64,000 nucleotides of DNA from CAZZEX01 sp964653285 (GCA_964653285.1 CAZZEX010000004.1:22813-86812), one strand, 5' to 3'. Shown: positions 8,592 through 16,288, counted from the stretch's first letter. The notes: generated from the sequence alone by a model not told the origin. Numbers and translations: made by a program.

Positions 8592-9830
8592 TCAGGCTTC
8601 GCCACCGCCGTGGATCTTGTTCAAGTGACAATCCTGACAGACCAACAACCCATTCTCAACTTCTGTTTCTCCACCCGCGATATATGGATCTATGTGGTGA
8701 TAGTGCGTATGGGAATCGCCGAATTCCAACTTCTCACCACACACTTGGCAAACGCCACCATACTTCCTGAATATCACCAGTTTTTGATCATAGCCGAAGA
8801 TTCTATCCTCGTCTAACTCTACAGGACCATATTGCTCTACGAAACGCTTTACGAGGACTCCGTGTCTAAACTTGATGGTCTCCTCATTGTTTGTACCCCT
8901 GCTGATTGCGGTGTTGAATCGAATCAATTCGGGCTCAGGTCTTGGCGATCCTTCTATGTGAGCGATCTCTTGGTAGAACTGAGCGATGAACTCCTTGAAA
9001 TTAGTTCGCTGATCTTGCATGGCATAGTGATCGATCAGATAGGAAGCCAGTAGATACGTACTGACAATCCACGCCTGGGTTCTCAACTCCCCTGCCCGAC
9101 CTTCAAACGCCGCCTCCAAATAGTCCAAGACCCTCCTCACTTTCCTGTAGGTCTTGGAACCTGTGTCTAGCCCTTGGTTGCTCTCAAAGAACTGATAGAT
9201 GTAGCTCGGACTGGTGCTCGTGACTCCTCCACCTTCCAGCATGAGGAACATCGCTGCCAGATAGTAATGCTTATAGCGTCCAAGTCCCAATGCCACAGTG
9301 CGTTTAAGGAAAGGGTGTTCGCCCAACTCTCGCATAGTTGGCACTATATCACCGGGATATGCATTCAGCTTTTCTCCGGGAGATAGGGGCTTACCGCTTT
9401 GAAGTCTCTTGAAGGTGCTTCTGATTTCTTCGTCGTTGTAGTTATTGAGATAAGCAACAGGAAGAGGATAGCTATCGAATCTATTCTGATATTCATCGGA
9501 AAGATCGGTATATTTTCTAGCCCCATTGTTTTCTTGGGTGATGTCACTTGAATATTTCTTGCTCAGTTCAAGCTCATCATCTTTGAACCTCCAAATGGTA
9601 AGGAGTCTCTGTTGACCATCAACTATATATTCTCCGTCGCCTCTTTTGTGAATGAAGATCAGGGGGATACCATATCCGCGCAGGATGGTATCAATGAGAT
9701 ACTGCTCCCGCCACGTCTCCCATACTCCCGGGGCCCTTTGGTAAGTGTGATCAACTTTGTATCGGTCTTTGTGCAATATGAAGGTGCTGATAAGCATTGG
9801 GACTGGTTGAATGGGCTCTTTGAGTTCCAT
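8592..9830 (-). CDS. DUF262 / HNH endonuclease (GmrSD-like)
   Basis: The 412-residue protein begins with a DUF262 (ParB-like nucleotidase) domain containing Y30-Q-R and D71-G-Q-Q-R-L, which in GmrSD and related systems binds or hydrolyses nucleotides. It ends with an HNH nuclease: C361-x2-C364, H378-H379-x-D and C398-x2-C401-H, giving a zinc-stabilised beta-beta-alpha fold. ATG at 9830 is chosen because AAGGAGA lies 7 nt upstream; the longer frame to 10073 merely reads through a repeat element. It is the first gene of an operon with a RadC-N protein and a type IIG enzyme, suggesting a restriction or phage-defence role. Confidence 0.88.
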   Translation of the reverse strand: MELKEPIQPVPMLISTFILHKDRYKVDHTYQRAPGVWETWREQYLIDTILRGYGIPLIFIHKRGDGEYIVDGQQRLLTIWRFKDDELELSKKYSSDITQENNGARKYTDLSDEYQNRFDSYPLPVAYLNNYNDEEIRSTFKRLQSGKPLSPGEKLNAYPGDIVPTMRELGEHPFLKRTVALGLGRYKHYYLAAMFLMLEGGGVTSTSPSYIYQFFESNQGLDTGSKTYRKVRRVLDYLEAAFEGRAGELRTQAWIVSTYLLASYLIDHYAMQDQRTNFKEFIAQFYQEIAHIEGSPRPEPELIRFNTAISRGTNNEETIKFRHGVLVKRFVEQYGPVELDEDRIFGYDQKLVIFRKYGGVCQVCGEKLEFGDSHTHYHHIDPYIAGGETEVENGLLVCQDCHLNKIHGGGEA

Positions 9831-9922
9831 CGTTCTCTCCTTAAGCATGACCTGATTGTGATGGACTCCTCGCACAATGCGTAGGGTGGCTTGTTGGCAA
9901 AGTCCGGTTGCGTTTTCGCCTG

Positions 9923-10053
9923 CCCTCGCACAAACAACAGCGCCCGCCGCCCCGCTTTCTTCCCTCCCCCTGTTACTACGGGGGGAGCCGGAGGGGGGCT
10001 CCAACCGGTGCCGGAGGGCGAAAAACGCGGGGCCGCGGGCTTGTCTTATAGCG
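9923..10053. repeat. Long hairpin repeat R, copy 1
   Basis: A 131-bp unit starts CCCTCGCACAAAC and ends GGGCTTGTCTTATAGCG. Inner arms GCCCGCCGCCCCGC (9942) and GCGGGGCCGCGGGC (10027) pair at 13 of 14 positions. A second, shorter copy lies at 10808-10898 in the same orientation. This copy carries a nested palindromic mini-element. The two copies bracket the PemK module as direct repeats. Confidence 0.75.
9958..10002. repeat. GC-rich palindromic mini-element, copy 2 (nested in repeat R)
   Basis: The pyrimidine arm CCCTCCCCC and the purine arms GGGGGGAGCC and GGAGGGGGGCTCC can fold on each other. It accounts for nearly all of the extra 40 bp that separates repeat R copy 1 from copy 2, so it probably inserted into R. 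Confidence 0.65.
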
Positions 10054-10063
10054 AATGCCTTTG

Positions 10064-10426
10064 TCACGCCCACGGCGGGGCGGCCCGCCCTCTGACGAGG
10101 CCATCCCTATGAAACGAGTCTACGCCACCGTCAACGTCGCGTCCAGCGCTGTCTGTCCTGAGCAGAGCCTGCCCGTCGAAGGGTCGAAGGGCCGCCGATG
10201 CGCACATCGGTGCTGCTGTTAAACCGGCTGTGCGCCAGTCGCTCAACAGATAGTCAAACGGGCCTGTCGCCGTCGCAACTTTGGAAGTAAGCGCAGCCAA
10301 GAGAAGGTCGGGTTCAGTTGCGTGGTACAGAGCACTGCTCACAACTACCGCTGGCCTCACTTTGGTTGTACTGAGGTCGCTGAACGGAAAGGGCACCAGA
10401 ACCACGTCACTGCGCTGGAACTTCAT
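10064..10426 (-). pseudogene. PemK/MazF-type toxin with disrupted C-terminus
   Basis: From ATG 10426 the frame reads M-K-F-Q-R-S-D-V-V-L-V-P-F-P-F-S-D, then R-P-A-V-V-V-S-S and S-D-W-R-T-A-G-L, typical of the first ~70 residues of a PemK toxin. Beyond that point the open frame loses all similarity. A repeat related to CCTGAGCNNNGTCGAAGGG sits there (10154-10190), and a plausible native end (A-L-D-A-T-L) is found in another frame. The start lies inside the 3' end of the antitoxin gene, a normal coupled overlap. The toxin is probably inactive. Confidence 0.65.
10154..10190. repeat. GTCGAAGGG-type short repeat, copy 1
   Basis: GTCCTGAGCAGAGCCTGCCC then GTCGAAGGGTCGAAGG resembles the element at 23233 and 26701. 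Here it lies at the point where the PemK frame breaks. Confidence 0.6.
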
Positions 10427-10685
10427 ACAACTCTCTCCAATTATCGTAGACGGCATCCTCTTCATTGTCCCATACACGCTGCAAGGCGGCTTCAGAGAGG
10501 AACGACCAACCCTGTCGCTCAACGCATTCATCAAGAAGATCGGTCAAACTGAAGAGAATGTCCAGTGCTTTTTCGATAATCTGATCTTCATGGATCTGGT
10601 GTACCTGAGCCAGGCGGCCCAGGCGATCAGCACGTTCTACAGACAGCCGGATGTGCTTCTCAACAACATTCGGTACGCTGCTCAT
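10407..10685 (-). CDS. Antitoxin partner of the PemK gene
   Basis: The 92-residue product starts with a basic strand and helix (V-E-K-H-I-R-L-S-V-E-R-A-D-R-L-G-R-L-A), as expected for a ribbon-helix-helix antitoxin. It ends with an acidic, tryptophan-containing tail (V-W-D-N-E-E-D-A-V-Y-D-N-W) that would contact the toxin. The ATG at 10685 follows GGAGG by one base only, an unusually short spacing, so the start is not certain. The frame is open up to 10790. It overlaps the toxin start by 20 nt. Confidence 0.65.
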   Translation of the reverse strand: MSSVPNVVEKHIRLSVERADRLGRLAQVHQIHEDQIIEKALDILFSLTDLLDECVERQGWSFLSEAALQRVWDNEEDAVYDNWRELYEVPAQ

Positions 10686-10807
10686 TTCATACCTCCAGTT
10701 CAAAATGCCACTCGGTCGCATCACCGCCAACGTCGCCTCCAGCGCGCCGGTGCGCACGTCCTCGCTGCCGTGGATGGTGGCCCGCCCCAATTATACCCCA
10801 CCGGTAG

Positions 10808-10898
10808 CCCTCGCACAAACGAACGCCGCCCGCTGCCCCGCTTCCCCCACCCCGGCCGGTGGGCGAAAAATGTGGGGCGGCGGGCTTGCCTTACAGCG
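10808..10898. repeat. Long hairpin repeat R, copy 2
   Basis: A 91-bp unit with the same ends as copy 1 (CCCTCGCACAAAC; GGGCTTGCCTTACAGCG). Arms GCCCGCTGCCCCGC (10828) and GTGGGGCGGCGGGC (10872) form the stem. It lies upstream of the antitoxin gene. Confidence 0.7.
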
Positions 10899-10903
10899 GG
10901 TGG

Positions 10904-11240
10904 CTATCCGCCAGCGACTTTGGGATTCCCCAGGCACTCACGCATAACCCTGCCGAGGACGGTCACAAAGTCCACCTGTGGGATATCGAGGGGCAAAGCC
11001 CTATCGGGGCCTTTGGCAGGCCTCCGACCCTTATGGACGTGGTGGGGATGGGCAGGCATTCACCACCTCTGCTTCTGAGAAGCCGAAGCGTTCTTGCATG
11101 GTCAGAGAACTCTTGTAGCGGGCTCGCCACTCCCAATAGTCGGCCGGGCCTTCCTGGAGAGCGCCCTCTTGAAACTTTCGATAGAACTTGGCCAATGATC
11201 GATTCGTCCTCGACGAGGAGTTTGCGCCAAGGTCTCAAGG
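10904..11240 (-). pseudogene. Remnants of small coding sequence(s) between PemK module and pilD
   Basis: Two short minus frames look more protein-like than background. One (11234 to 11031, no start codon) contains F-Y-R-K-F-Q-E-G and D-Y-W-E-W-R-A-R-Y-K-S-S-L-T-M. The other (ATG 11059 to stop 10904, 51 residues) ends V-D-F-V-T-V-L-G-R-V-M-R-E-C-L-G-N-P-K and is preceded by AGAGGTGG. I recognise neither. They may be the two halves of one small gene split by a frameshift. Confidence 0.3.
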
Positions 11241-11307
11241 GTCTCAAATCAGTGTGGCGGAGTACTAGAAAGACTGTCCCGCACGTCGTTGGGCACCGAC
11301 AGCCAGT

Positions 11308-12054
11308 CTAGCGATAGATGAACCATTTGGCGATGGGATAGCCCCACAGGAGAGTGATGACCGCGCCAGCAATGAGGAATGGTCCGTAGGGAATGGGATC
11401 GCGCGGACCGCGCACGCGGGTGACCAGCAGGATCAGGCTGGCGGCTGCCCCGATGAGGATGGTCAACACCAGCGCCTCAATGACCAGTGGGAAGCCCGTG
11501 ATGAGCCCGACGAGCGCTGCCAGTTTGACGTCCCCGCCGCCCAGTGACCCGCTGCCAAAGATCGCGTTCCCCACCAATGCAGCACCCAGGAAGAAGACAA
11601 AAGCAATTGCCCCGCCGGCCAGCGCGCTCCACCACGTCATCCCCGGCATAAAGAAACTGGCGACGAAGGCCAGGAGAATGGATGGGTACATCACTACGTT
11701 GAGGATCAACCGCCGCTCGATGTCGGTGATGAAGATGAGGGCGAAGGTGGCACTATATATGAGATAGAGGACAAGTTTAACGGAGGGGCCAAGCATGATC
11801 CAGAGGTAGCCGTAGGCCACCGCCAGCCCGGTCTCAATCAGCGGGTAGCGCAGGCTGATTGGTGCGCCACAGGAAGGGCAGCCAGCGCGCCCAACCAGGT
11901 GGGCAGGCAGGGAGAGCCATTGCCACCAGGGACGGTCCCGCCCGCAATAGGGACAGTGGGGACAGGTCAATCTCCGTCGGACAGGGAGATCGGAACCGAG
12001 TTGATTGACCAGGCCACCGGCGAGGAGGCCGAGGAGCGCGAAGAGGATGGTCAT
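11308..12054 (-). CDS. pilD: Prepilin peptidase (type IV leader peptidase, A24)
   Basis: The 248-residue polytopic membrane protein has the N-terminal cytoplasmic domain with paired cysteines C31/C34/C37 and C59/C62 (zinc-binding, methyltransferase-type loop). Both catalytic aspartates of the aspartic peptidase follow: D111 in I-T-D-I-E-R-R and D175 in G-G-G-D-V-K-L. It cleaves class III signal peptides of type IV pilins and may N-methylate the new end. No pilus gene is adjacent, so its substrates are encoded elsewhere. Confidence 0.93.
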   Translation of the reverse strand: MTILFALLGLLAGGLVNQLGSDLPVRRRLTCPHCPYCGRDRPWWQWLSLPAHLVGRAGCPSCGAPISLRYPLIETGLAVAYGYLWIMLGPSVKLVLYLIYSATFALIFITDIERRLILNVVMYPSILLAFVASFFMPGMTWWSALAGGAIAFVFFLGAALVGNAIFGSGSLGGGDVKLAALVGLITGFPLVIEALVLTILIGAAASLILLVTRVRGPRDPIPYGPFLIAGAVITLLWGYPIAKWFIYR

Positions 12055-12103
12055 TGCGGGGCATTATAAACGACAAGTGAGCAAATGACAAATCTCAATG
12101 GGT

Positions 12104-13126
12104 TCACTGGGCTGTTGCGGTGGTTGGTGGAGGGGCAAAGAGGGCGGTGACGAGGGCCTCAATTGCCGCCTGATCGGGGATCAGGACCTGGGCACCGCCG
12201 GGTGTGGTCCAGGAATGAGTGTAGGTTTGATCAATACCAGCAGTGACGATCTGATCGGTGGGGGTGCGGCTGGCGACGACGGCCAGGTCCACGATTTCTC
12301 CCAGCGTCAGATCGGTCTCGAAGGCGGTCTGGAGGGCGGACCAGAGTTGTGGGGATTGGACGATGAGACCCGGCAGCAGGTCGAGGCTCGTGACCCGGTC
12401 GCGCACGGCCAGCACCAGTTCTCGCTGACGGGCGGTGCGATCGAAGTCGCCATCGGGGGTGGCGCGGGTGCGGGCGTACTTGAGGACCGTGGCCCCATCC
12501 AGGTGATGCTGACCAGCGGGCAGGTAAAAGGGGTCGTAGCCGGTGCCGCTGTCCGGGTAGGTCGGGTCGGAGATGGCACAGGGCACGTCCACATCTACAC
12601 CGCCGATGGCGTCAATGAGCGTGACAAAGGCGTGAAAGTCGAGCAGGACGGCGTGTTGGACCGGGATGCCGAGGGTGGCAGAGACGGTCTGGCGGGCCAA
12701 AGCCAGGCCGCCCGTTCCTTCCTGCTCGCCCCAGGCGTAGGCAGTGTTGATGCGCGCCTGCCCGTGGCCGGGAATCTCGACGTAGAGATCGCGGGGGATG
12801 GAAAGGATCGCGATGTGCCGGGCGTTCGGCTCAAGGTGGAAGAGCATCAGCGTGTCGGTGTTGTCGGTGCTGTTATCTGGGCTGCGCCTGTCGGTGCCCA
12901 GGAAAAGCACGGTGATTGCCTCAGGCTGCGAGTGAGACTTGGGCAACAGTGGAGGGGGTGGATCGTGGGCAACGGGGGTGGGGGGGACGTAGTAGACGGT
13001 GGGCGTCGGCCGGGCCGGGGTACGTGCAGCGGGGCTGCAGGCTGTCAACACGATCAGCCCCAGCAGCAGGACAGAAACCAGGTCTTTTCCGAAAAACCTG
13101 GTTTTTGTGGTCGCTCGGCGGATCAT
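12104..13126 (-). CDS. LytR-CpsA-Psr (LCP) family glycopolymer ligase
   Basis: The 340-residue protein begins with basic residues and a hydrophobic helix ending in L-T-A-C-S, so it is either a lipoprotein or membrane-anchored. A Pro/Thr linker leads to an LCP domain: V-L-F-L-G-T-D, L-S-I-P-R-D-L-Y-V, G-G-V-D-V-D-V-P and L-K-Y-A-R-T-R, which carries the substrate-binding arginines. LCP proteins transfer glycopolymers from lipid carriers to the wall or to other acceptors. It overlaps the upstream zinc-finger/LCP gene by 4 nt (ATGA) and is the third gene of a sigma-factor operon. Confidence 0.9.
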   Translation of the reverse strand: MIRRATTKTRFFGKDLVSVLLLGLIVLTACSPAARTPARPTPTVYYVPPTPVAHDPPPPLLPKSHSQPEAITVLFLGTDRRSPDNSTDNTDTLMLFHLEPNARHIAILSIPRDLYVEIPGHGQARINTAYAWGEQEGTGGLALARQTVSATLGIPVQHAVLLDFHAFVTLIDAIGGVDVDVPCAISDPTYPDSGTGYDPFYLPAGQHHLDGATVLKYARTRATPDGDFDRTARQRELVLAVRDRVTSLDLLPGLIVQSPQLWSALQTAFETDLTLGEIVDLAVVASRTPTDQIVTAGIDQTYTHSWTTPGGAQVLIPDQAAIEALVTALFAPPPTTATAQ

Positions 13127-14379
13127 CGTTCTTCCTCCAGCAGGTTCTCTATCAGTACCTTGATCTCATCTGGCTGGGGCAGCAGCACGCGCTCCCCGGC
13201 CGGCGTGGTATACCGGACGGTGCAGCACTCATCGAGGCTGGCAATGGTGATGTCATCGGCAGTGAGGCTGGTCGCCAGGAGCGCCAGGTCAATCACATTG
13301 CTCAGGGAAAGGTCCGTCTCGAGACTGCCCGCGATGGCCGACCAGAGGGTGGGGGCCTGGGCGATGAGGTCGGGCAGCAGGTCAAGCCGTGTCATTCGGT
13401 CGTGCGCGGCCAGGATGAGTTGCTGCTGGCGGAAAGCGCGGTCGAAGCCGGGGGCCGGGACGACGCAGGTACGGGCGTAGCGCAGGGCAAGTGCGCCGTC
13501 GAAGTGCTGCGTGCCGACGGGGATGGACAGCGGATCATGGCCACCGTGGCCGTCCGGGAAGGCCGGGTCCTCGATGGGATGAGGCACTTCGACGTCCACG
13601 CCACCGATGGCATCAATCAGCGCGACGAAGCCGTCGAAGCGCACCAGGGCGGCTTGCTGTACGGGGAGGCCCACGGTGGCCGAGATCGTCTCCCGGGCCA
13701 GCACCAGGCCGCCGGTGGTCTCGTCCTGCTCACCCAACCTGTAGATGCTGCCAGCGCGTGCCTGCTCGTGGCCGGGCCTCCCTACGTACAGGTCGCGAGG
13801 GATGGAGAGCAGGAAAGCCCGTTGGGCTTCGGCATCCAGGTAGAGGAGCATCAGCGCGTCGGTCTCATCAGATGTGTCGCTCTCGCCGTCGGTGCCGAGG
13901 ATCAGGAGGGAGATAGGGGCAGCCAGGCGATCAGACTGCGGGCGAGGTAGCGGCCCAGGCGCGGGCGACGGGCTGCCCAGGGACGTGGGGCTGGGGGTCG
14001 GCGTAGCCCTGGTTAACGTGGGACCGGTGACGGCCAGGGTGTGGATCAGGCCGGCGAGCCCGACGACGAGGAGTGCCAGGACAGCCAGCGTCGCCAGATG
14101 GCGCAGCGGCATGCGAAACGGAGGCACGTAAAACCTCGGGTGGCGTCTCTTCCGGCGCTGGGCTACCGCCTCCCACGAATGGGCCGGCGACAGCGGTACC
14201 TGCTCTCCCACGGCGTGCAGCGTCGTGGTCAGGTCTGCTGCTGCCCGGGCCAGCCGTTCCAGGCGGGCGCGGCAGGCGGGGCATACACGCAGGTGGGCCT
14301 CGGCCCGCTCGCGGCGTCCAGGCGAGAGGTCACTTTCCAGGTAGGACAACAGCTGACGTTCGTTGAGGTGCTTGTTCAC
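13123..14379 (-). CDS. Anti-sigma-like zinc finger fused to an LCP domain
   Basis: From the GTG at 14379 the protein has 418 residues. The first ~40 form a zf-HC2 module, with H29-x3-C33-x2-C36 in E-A-H-L-R-V-C-P-A-C, as in ZAS-type anti-sigma factors. A basic juxtamembrane stretch, one transmembrane helix (about 92-116) and a Pro/Thr linker follow. The extracellular part is a complete LCP domain (L-I-L-G-T-D, L-S-I-P-R-D-L-Y-V, A-L-R-Y-A-R-T). GTG is chosen because it overlaps the sigma-factor stop (GTGA) and has AGGAGA 7 nt upstream; the longer frame reads inside the sigma gene. Inference: the outer enzyme domain may regulate the sigma factor. Confidence 0.88.
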   Translation of the reverse strand: MNKHLNERQLLSYLESDLSPGRRERAEAHLRVCPACRARLERLARAAADLTTTLHAVGEQVPLSPAHSWEAVAQRRKRRHPRFYVPPFRMPLRHLATLAVLALLVVGLAGLIHTLAVTGPTLTRATPTPSPTSLGSPSPAPGPLPRPQSDRLAAPISLLILGTDGESDTSDETDALMLLYLDAEAQRAFLLSIPRDLYVGRPGHEQARAGSIYRLGEQDETTGGLVLARETISATVGLPVQQAALVRFDGFVALIDAIGGVDVEVPHPIEDPAFPDGHGGHDPLSIPVGTQHFDGALALRYARTCVVPAPGFDRAFRQQQLILAAHDRMTRLDLLPDLIAQAPTLWSAIAGSLETDLSLSNVIDLALLATSLTADDITIASLDECCTVRYTTPAGERVLLPQPDEIKVLIENLLEEER

Positions 14380-14981
14380 GGCACGTCTCCTATGTGGTAG
14401 CCGTGGTGGCCTGGGTAGCCCAGCGTAGCGCGCGCCTCGCGCTCCAGCAAGCGGGCCAGCGCCTGGTGGCCGTAGACGACGCGCGACTTGGCGGTGCTGA
14501 CTGGGCAGCCGAGAGCCTGGGCCATCTCGGGGTACGAAAGGCCCCCGAAGTAGCGTAGGATCAGAGCCTGGCGTGACTTGCGCGGCACCCGCTCCAATGC
14601 CTTCCACACTGTCTGCTGCATCCCCACCAGTTCAAGCACGACGTCTGGCTGATGGTCGGGTGTCTCATCCTCAGGCTCAAGTCCGGCTTCCGCCAACTCT
14701 TGCAGAGAGAGCCACTTGATGCGGCGTCGGCGCTGCCGGTCCCGACAGCGGCTGGTGACGATGACCTTGAGCCAGGTGGCGAAAGCAGCCCGCTCCGGGT
14801 CATATCGGGCCAGGTGCTCGAAGGCATAGATGAAGGCATCCTGCGTCGCATCCTCGGCGTCCTGCAGGTTTTGCAGGAGCATATAGGCCAGCCGGAGAAC
14901 GGCCGGGTAGTGGGCGTCGTGTAATTCCTGGGCAGCGGCTTCATCGCCCGCCAACGCACGCTCGATCAGATATTGAGTCAT
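14376..14981 (-). CDS. ECF-type RNA polymerase sigma factor
   Basis: The 201-residue protein has sigma region 2 (about 10-75, with D-A-E-D-A-T-Q-D-A-F and F-A-T-W-L-K-V-I), a linker of about 45 residues, and region 4 (about 125-185, with A-L-I-L-R-Y-F-G-G-L-S-Y-P-E-M-A and S-T-A-K-S-R-V). It would redirect RNA polymerase to a stress or envelope regulon. It is the first gene of the operon with the zinc-finger/LCP fusion, its probable anti-sigma partner. A 16-bp palindrome lies 14 bp before the start, and there is no clear ribosome-binding site. Confidence 0.92.
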   Translation of the reverse strand: MTQYLIERALAGDEAAAQELHDAHYPAVLRLAYMLLQNLQDAEDATQDAFIYAFEHLARYDPERAAFATWLKVIVTSRCRDRQRRRRIKWLSLQELAEAGLEPEDETPDHQPDVVLELVGMQQTVWKALERVPRKSRQALILRYFGGLSYPEMAQALGCPVSTAKSRVVYGHQALARLLEREARATLGYPGHHGYHIGDVP

Positions 14982-14995
14982 CGGGCCAACTGGTC

Positions 14996-15011
14996 TGTAG
15001 TGATCACTACA
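14996..15011. promoter_or_regulatory. 16-bp perfect palindrome upstream of the sigma factor
   Basis: TGTAGTGATCACTACA is self-complementary over all 16 bases. On the minus strand it sits downstream of a TATAAG -10-like box and just before the start codon, a position where a bound repressor would block transcription. The regulator is unknown. Confidence 0.5.
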
Positions 15012-15078
15012 AATCTTATACGTCGGGAGGAGAGCAAAGGTCTGGTTTTTGTCAGCAGGTTCGAAAGCCTGCTCCTCG

Positions 15079-15999
15079 TCAACGGTAACCGACGGAGATG
15101 ACCGAGGGCACCGGGACGTGAGAATCTATCTCCACGGACTGCTCGTCCGCCCTCAACCACAGCCCCGTGGAGAAACCCCCGTCCAGGTTGAGCGCCACGT
15201 CCAGATCGAGGTCGGACTCTGCGAGGAAGCGCGCCAGTTCGTGGAGGCTGAGGTGGCCGCGGGGTGCGACGATGAGGAGGATATGTCCCTGACGGTCCTG
15301 GGCCACGACGGTGCGGCGGGAAGGGCGACCGTCGTCGGCGTCGGCGGGGAAGCCCATCACGCCACCCGGCTTGACCAACACCGGGAACGACTGCAGTGCC
15401 TCCTTGAGGGGCTCGGCGGGGTCATAGGGCTGGTCGCGGAGCCAGCGCACGCTCACCTTCTCCCCTCCCCTGCTTCCCCCCCAAAGTTGGGGGGGACCGA
15501 GGGGGGGCGGGGAGGGGCCGGGGGAGGGGTTGACGGCAAACATGCCCGCGAAGTCCCCGTAGGGGGTGCCCCAGACCTGCCCGTCGCTGATGAGCAGGCC
15601 CACGGTCTCGTTCTCAGGGGTGAAGTAGCCGCCGTTGATGACCAGCAACGGCTGGAGGTGCTCAGCCCAGGCGCTCACCGGGCGGGGCGCGACGGGGTCA
15701 TAATGAACGCGAAAGCGCACAGTAGTGGGGTCGAGCCGGACGATGACCAACCGTTCGGCGACCGCGTTGATCTCCACGCGCACCTGGCGCAACTCAACGC
15801 CCGGCTGCAGCGGTTGCCAGCCGGTATCGGGCGGTTCGGTGGTGGGTGTTGGCCGTGGAGTTGGATAGGGCGTTGGCGTTGGCCACGGCGTGGGAGAGGG
15901 CAGTGGCGTCGCTGTTGGAGTGGGAGTGAGAGTGGGAGGTAGTGGAAACAAAGCGCAGCCTGACGCCAGAAGCAGGGTCAGGTAAAGAAGTCGGTACAT
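15079..15999 (-). CDS. Phosphodiester glycosidase-like lipoprotein (NAGPA/DUF2233)
   Basis: The 306-residue lipoprotein has a short signal peptide with lipobox L-A-S-G-C and a 35-residue Pro/Thr/Ser linker. The catalytic-type domain shows V-I-N-G-G-Y-F, G-L-L-I-S-D-G, the R-R-T-V-V strand, and near the end N-L-D-G-G-F-S-T, all hallmarks of the NAGPA family that uncaps or hydrolyses sugar phosphodiesters. It should act outside the membrane on glycopolymers, fitting the LCP genes downstream. A 70-bp palindromic element is inserted in frame at about residues 157-180 (P-S-P-G-P-S-P-P-P-L-G). The start region lies inside a tandem-repeat array, so the exact start is uncertain. Confidence 0.82.
   Translation of the reverse strand: MYRLLYLTLLLASGCALFPLPPTLTPTPTATPLPSPTPWPTPTPYPTPRPTPTTEPPDTGWQPLQPGVELRQVRVEINAVAERLVIVRLDPTTVRFRVHYDPVAPRPVSAWAEHLQPLLVINGGYFTPENETVGLLISDGQVWGTPYGDFAGMFAVNPSPGPSPPPLGPPQLWGGSRGGEKVSVRWLRDQPYDPAEPLKEALQSFPVLVKPGGVMGFPADADDGRPSRRTVVAQDRQGHILLIVAPRGHLSLHELARFLAESDLDLDVALNLDGGFSTGLWLRADEQSVEIDSHVPVPSVISVGYR
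15460..15531. repeat. GC-rich palindromic mini-element, copy 3 (in frame)
   Basis: The pyrimidine arms TCCCCTCCCC and TTCCCCCCC pair with the purine arms GGGGGGACCG, GGGGGGGCGGGG and GGGGGAGGGG, giving nested hairpins with an AAAGTT loop. It is read in frame through the glycosidase gene as a P-S-P-rich then W-G-G-S-R-G-G peptide. Confidence 0.7.
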
Positions 16000-16047
16000 T
16001 GGTAGGCTGGTAGATTGGTACATTGGTGAAGTTAGTAGATTGGATAG
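15992..16047. repeat. ATTGGTA-type short tandem repeat, block 1
   Basis: Degenerate 7-8 bp units (TACATTGGTA, GGCTGGTA, GATTGGTA, CATTGGTG) run through the 5' end of the glycosidase gene. Both candidate start codons lie in it. Confidence 0.65.
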
Positions 16048-16190
16048 TCTCCCTCTTGAGTGTTGTTCCCCGCCTTGCTCTAAAGAGATCGTCAGATCCC
16101 GTCACCAAGCCGCTGGATCTGGCGATCCAGCGGGAGCGGGGCGGCACAGGTGGCCCCGGTGAGCCAGCAACACTCTACGGGGAGACCATC

Positions 16191-16269
16191 CTAGATTGGT
16201 ATATTGGTAAATTGGTACCCGATGAATTCGCCCCAATTTACCAATCTACCGGTCTACCGGTTCCCAATC
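16191..16269. repeat. ATTGGTA-type tandem repeat, block 2, with inverted half
   Basis: TAGATTGGTATATTGGTAAATTGG is followed after about 20 bp by CCAATTTACCAATCTA, an inverted copy able to form a stem of about 16 bp, and then CCGGTCTACCGG. It ends just downstream of the receiver gene's stop and could double as a transcription stop. The 265-bp gap 16024-16288 otherwise shows no gene. Confidence 0.6.
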
Positions 16270-16288
16270 CACCATTTGCCCGGCGACG

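Noticed and set aside
12098..13950. Two long plus-strand frames antisense to the LCP genes
   Set aside because: Gly-rich shadow text; the LCP motifs are on the minus strand.
15049..15942. Long plus-strand open frame antisense to the glycosidase gene
   Set aside because: It is a G+C-driven shadow; the minus frame has signal peptide, linker and family motifs, while this one is repetitive and low-complexity.
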